Positions 48,601-54,600 of a stretch of 64,000 nucleotides of DNA are shown here, one piece after another (the stretch's first letter is position 1; each line of letters begins with the position of its first letter). The stretch is taken from assembly GCA_907165065.1 (NCBI GenBank), contig OU015525.1, forward strand, positions 763,754-827,753, read 5' to 3'. The stretch is from Caprimulgus europaeus. Taxonomy: Eukaryota; Chordata; Aves; Caprimulgiformes; Caprimulgidae. Made by a program: the position numbers and the translations under genes. The notes under the pieces are model-generated. The model was not told the DNA's origin. It worked only from the letters and a program-made list of their open reading frames with translations, and ran no database searches.

Positions 48601-51600
48601 CTGCCCAGCATCACCCCATCCTCCATCCCTGTGAGAAGAGCTTCCTCCAGCCCTTTCCCCTGGGCACAGAGCAGAGCTCTCCTCATCCCAAAGCCCCTGG
48701 GAGACTCTGACATGTCCTGGAGCAGCCCCTGGTGCCAGGAGCTCTGCCCAGGCTGCTGCCAGATGAGCCAAGAGAGCTGAGGCTGCTGTGAGCCCCAGGT
48801 GAGGGGCTGCCCTCAACTCCCCATCCCAGCCCTGGGGATGGAGACCCAGCAGCTCCCTGTGAGGAGCAGCCAAGAAGAGAGCAGGGTTTCCAAATCTCCT
48901 CCCCACAGCAGCTCCCACAGCACCAGCTGTCCTCTCATCAACTGCTTTGGGTTGGAAGGGACCTTAAAGATCATCCAGTTCCAACCCCCCTGCCATGAGC
49001 CCCATCTTCTTGTGCCCCATCTCTTCTGAAGGGAGGGGGAATAGAGGACACCACCACCACCACCACCACCAGTCACTCCCACACCAGCACTGCTCCTCAC
49101 CACACTGGGCACTGATTTTTCAGTGCATCTCACACAAAGTGATTTCATGGAGCAAACACCTCCCCAGTTCAGCAGCAGCACATGGGAGCTGTGAAATGGC
49201 TCTGAGCTGGCAGAGGGGAGGTTTAGATGAGACATCAGGAAGAAACTGTTTGGTGTGAGGGTGGTGAGACCCTGGCCCAGGCTGCCCAGAGAAGCTGTGG
49301 CTGCTCCTCCCTGGAAGTGTTCTGGGCCAGGTTGGATGAGGCTTTGAGCAACCTGGTCTAGTGGAAGGTGTCCCTGCTGCTGGCAGGGGGTTGGGACTGG
49401 GTGAGCTTTGGGGTCCCTCCCAACCCAAACCAGTCTGGGGTTCTGTGACTCAATGAGAACCCCAAGAGGTTGGTGTCACAGTGGGTTGGGTGGCTCTGCA
49501 CACACCACGCTGCGGAGGTGACCCAGCACCGAGCTGTTGGGGTACAGGGAGAACAACACCCACCACACCTGATGCTCCCACTGCTCCTTCCAAGGTGGAC
49601 CAAGAGCCCCAGGCAGAGGTGGCAGATCTCAACTCACCATTGGACACAGAGAGGTTGGCAAAGGTCTGCAGGACGAAGTAGTGGGGCAGGATCCCCGGCT
49701 GGAACTTGGTGAGCACCTCCTCCATCACCTTGTTGATGAAGCGCTGTCCCACCGCCACGAGGACGTTGCTGGCAGCTTGCTGCCAGTCCCGGATCACCTC
49801 CTGGTGGGCATGGAGGGCACCAGGTGAGAACAGGCACCGTGCCCAGCGTGCAGCTCCCCCAGGAGCTCCGGCTCCGAACACCGCGGGGAACCGGGCAGGG
49901 TGGGCTCAACAACAGGCTCAAGATTCAGCTGGGATCTTCTCCCCACGGGGACCTGCAGCCCCTCAAGGTGTTGTCTCCTTCCTGCTCCAACCCCCACCTG
50001 CCTGGCCAGGTCCTTTCCACACCTGAGTTTTATTTGCCTGTGTACCATGCTGTGCTGGAAGAAAACCATCACCAAACCATCCTCACCTCTCCCCAGAGAG
50101 AGGAACGCGGCCCATCCCCTCCTCCCTCTGCTGTCCCACGTCCAGAAGATGGTGTGTGATTAACCCTCCATCAGATCACAGAACATTGTGAGCTGGAAGG
50201 GACCCACCAGGATCCTGGAGTCCAACTCCTGTCCCTGCACAGGACAATCCCAACATTCACACCATGTCCCTGAGGGCCTTGGCCAAATGCTGCTGGAATC
50301 TTGTCAGCCTTGGGGCCATGAGCACCTCCCTGGGGAGCCTGTGCCAGTGCTCCACCACCCTCTGCCTCAAGAACCTTTTCCTCATGGCCAAGCTCCCCCT
50401 CCCCTGCCACATCTTCCTGCCATGGCCTCTGCTCCTGGCGTTGGTGGCCAGAGAGAAGAGCTCAGCGCCTGCCCCTCCTCTGCCCCTGGGGAGGAAGTTC
50501 CAGACCGCCAGGAGATCTCCTCTCAGTCTCCTCTTCTCCAGGCTGAACAACCCAAGTGCCTTCACCCTCTCCTCACACCCTTCCCCTCTAAACCCTTCAC
50601 CACCAATGTTGTGACCCTCCAAAAAGTGTCCCAGTAACTCCCACTGCTGGGGCAGCCCCAGAGCCGCAGCCTTTACTGCAAGGACAGCACCTGGCCAAGC
50701 ACAAGGACAGGAGGAGCTGGAGCTCTGGGGTCCTACCTTTGACTTGGTCATTTCATTGGATGCCAAGAAGATAACCACCTTGGCCGTGCTCTTGTCCAGG
50801 AGGGCAATGTTGTTCCTCACCACAGTCTCCATGGCCTTCAGGATGATCACCCGGTGAGGGTAGGCCAGCTGCAAAGGGAGCAAGGGACAAAGCGCCCGGT
50901 GAACCAAGCTGTGGTGGTTTCACTCCTCTGGCCGCGGCCGAACGCAGCCGCTCGCTCGCTCCCCCCCTCACCCAGGGAATAGGGGGAGAATTGGAAGGGG
51001 AAGAGTGAGAAAACTGCTGGGTTGAGATAAAAACAATTGACTAATTGAGATAAAATAATAATGATAATACTAATGATAATACTAATGATAATACTAATGA
51101 TAATACTAATGATAATACTAATGATAATACTAATAAATAGTAATAATAAATAGTAATAATAAATAGTAATAATAAATAGTAATAATAAATAGTAATAATA
51201 AATAGTAATAATAAATAGCAATAATAGAATGTACAATGAGTGGTGCCCAGGGCAGTCACTCCCCACCCGCCGAGCGGTGCCCAGCCTGTCCCAGCCAGCG
51301 ATCCCGGAGCACAGACAGTCCCCAAACCCAAACCGCAACCCCGGGAGAGCCAGAGCCCGAGCCAGCCCCGAGAGAGTCCCCAGCTCTCCATCAGCCCTGG
51401 CTCATGTCCTGCCCATGGGGACAGGAGATGGAACATCTCCTTGGCAGAGCCCAGTGCCAATTTGGGGTTTGCTAATGACTGCGCTGCCCCCTCCCAGTCC
51501 TTTGCACTTGCAGACTGGCAAAACGCAACGGCCTTGGACTGCCAGCGGCAACTCAAAACATCAGCACAGCATCAACGTTCTTCTCCTAACAAATCCCACA

Positions 51601-54600
51601 TGGAAACCAAACCCCAGCTCTTCTGGCTCCTGAGAAGAACATTAACCAGGACACAAGATGAGCACAGCTGCCCTGGGACAAGTGAAACCAGCACATCCCA
51701 GAGCTGCCCATGCTGTGAGGTGCCTGGCACTGGCTAGCACTCCCACCCCACCTCCTGCAGAGGGAAAGGCAATGACTTGAACCATGGACCAGCTCCACTC
51801 CACTTCTCACCCACGACAGCATATTATCACCATTTCTTCACCTGTGCAACTCCAGCGCCTCAGAGCAGAGACCCCAGCCAGCTGCTCCACCACCTCCGCA
51901 GCCCAGATCCTCCCAGGTTCCTCCCCCATGTGCCAGCAGAGCCAACACCCCGAGCACCACGAAACACTTCTCACCAGGAGTGAGCAGATCAGACCCCCAC
52001 CTTGTCATGCTGCCGCAGGTACTCGTCACAGGAGTTGAGGATCTCCTCTGGCTCTGACTCCCCCAGGTAGCACAGAGCATTGTAGATCTGCTCCTGGACC
52101 AGGGGGTCCTTATCTGTGGTGGCATCCATCAGTGTCGTAGCAAGCCCTGAGCGAGACAGGCAGGTCACAAAGGGTTTGCATCCTCTGAACAGCTCCTGGA
52201 CTAACAACAGTGGGAAAGGAACAACCTCTCTGCACCTGGGTTGGGGCAACACCAAACATAAACCCAGGCTGGGTAGAGAATGGCTGAGAGCAGCCCTGAG
52301 GAGAAGGACTTGGGGTGCTGGGGGAGGAGAAGCTCCACATGAGGTGACAACGTTTGCTGGCAGCACAGAGCCAATAACAGTGTCCTGGGCTGCACCCAGA
52401 GCAGCGTGGGCAGCAGGGCCAGGGAGGGGATTCTGCCCCTCTGCTCCGCTCTCCTGACACCCCCCCTGCAGTGCTGCCTCCAGGGCTGGGGCCACCAACA
52501 GCACAAGGACATGGAGCTACTGGAGCCAGCCCAGAGGAGGCCACCAGGATGATGCCAGGGCTGGAGCAGCTCTGCTGTGAGGACAGGCTGAGAGAGTTGG
52601 GGCTGTTCAGCCTGGAGAAGAGAAGGCTCCGGGGAGACCTTCCAGTGGCCTCCCAGTACCTGAAGGGGCTCCAGGAAGGCTGGGGAGGGACTTTGGCCAA
52701 GGGCAGGGAGTGACAGAACAAGGGGTGATGGCTTGAAAGTGGCAGAGGGGAGATGGAGCTGAGATGTGAGGAAGAAATTGTTTGGTGTGAGGGTGGTGAG
52801 ACCCTGGCCCAGGTTGGCCAGAGAAGCTGTGGCTGCTCCTCCCTGGAAGTGTTCTGGGCCAGGTTGGATGAGGCTTTGAGCAACCTGGTCTAGTGGAAGG
52901 TGTCCCTGCTGCTGGCAGGGGGGTTGGCACTGGATGAGCTTTGGGGTCCCTCCCAACCCAAACCAGTCCGTGGTTCTGTGACCAACTGGGCAGCAGGACG
53001 GAGCCACCAAGGTCCTGCCAGGGTCCTGCCAGGCTCCTGCATCGCTGCTGCCAACGAGAGCTGCTCCCTCACCAGCCGGCGACGCTGCTCCAAGAGCCCG
53101 TTACTGTGGAGCAGTGGATTCCTCATCAGGGCTTTGTTGTAACGAGGTTAATTAGTTTCAGAGCAGGTGCCTGCAAGCCCATGGAGTGCCATGGGGACAG
53201 CAAATGCACGTGGCCTGTGTGACACCATGGCCCCTTGTCCAAGGACGTGCCTTCACACAGGGGACCCTGAGGACGCCAGGGTCTCCCCACCCTCACAGTG
53301 ACCAATTTCTTCCTTCCCTCTGCTCTGAATCTCCCCTCTTTGGATCACAGAACCCCAGACTGGTTTGGGCTGGGAGGGACCTTCAAGCCCATCCAGTGCC
53401 AACCCCCTGCCAGCAGCAGGGACACCTTCCACTAGACCAGGTTGCTCAAAGCCTCATCCAACCTGGCCCAGAACACTTCCAGGGAGGAGCAGCCACAGCT
53501 TCTCTGGCCAACCTGGGCCAGGGTCTCACCACCCTCACACCAAACAATTTCTTCCTCACATCTCAGATCCATCTCCCCTCTGCCACTTTCAAGCCACAGA
53601 TGATGACTCCAAAGCATGGGCAGCACGAGGAGGGTGACAGTGTCCCACCTCCCTGCTGCAGCCAGCACTTCCAGGCCAGGAGGAGCTGTCTGTCCTCATG
53701 TCTGCCTGTCCTTGTGTCCACCTGCCCTCACATCCCCCATCCACACAGACCCACCCCACAGCTCACACCCCAAAGATGCCCCATTTTGAGGGGTTTCATT
53801 TCCCAAGGCAGGGGGTGTGGAGATGTTTGCCCCCCAGTCACGTTCCAGCCAACGTGCCCTGGTGCTGCTGGTGGAGGCAATCCCAGCTCCCAGCCCACCC
53901 CACCCCTTCCCCATGGCTTCATTAAGCCAGAACATTCTTTATTGCTTTAAAATTAATAATAATAAAAAAACCCATTTCAAATCTGGATTAATTTAGGAAC
54001 TCACGAGGGCTTCCACCAGTTTCAACACTTTGAGCCCATTAAAGCTCCTGCAATTGCAGCAGAGCCAGGCCCAGGATTAATTTCTAGGACAGGGAATTAC
54101 TGTGCAGGGAGAAGCTCCCTCCTCCTGTCCCCCCCCAGAATGTCCCTCCAGATGCTGCAGGCAGTGACAGCCACCCAGACCCAGCAGCTCTGCTCTTTGC
54201 TGCAGGGCCACTGAGGCAGAGCTGGGCTCCCCGTGGGGCTCCAGCATGGAAATTCAGCTTTATTGGTGAGAGGGAGAGTTCCCACCCGGCTCCATCCCTG
54301 AGGAAGGGGGGTGGAAAAGCTCTGCTGGAGCTGGGCAGAGTGAAAACCATCGAATGGTTTGGTTGGAAAAGACCACTGAGATCATGGAGTCCAACCATAA
54401 CCCAACACTGCCAAGGTCACCACTAACCCATGTCCCCAAGCACCACCAGGGTGAAGGAGACACCCAGGGTAGGGGTGGTGTCCTGAACCCCTTCTCCTGC
54501 TCCCACCACAGGATCCCAGAGTGGTGGGGTGGGAAGGGACCTCAGGAGATCATCCAGCCCAACCCCCCTGCCAGAGCAGGGTCCCTACACCAGGTTGCAC

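Noticed and set aside
53938-54264. Minus-strand AATAAA motifs in MROH1 intron 1 as an early transcript end
   Set aside because: No supporting exon structure; an isolated hexamer in an AT-rich patch is expected by chance.
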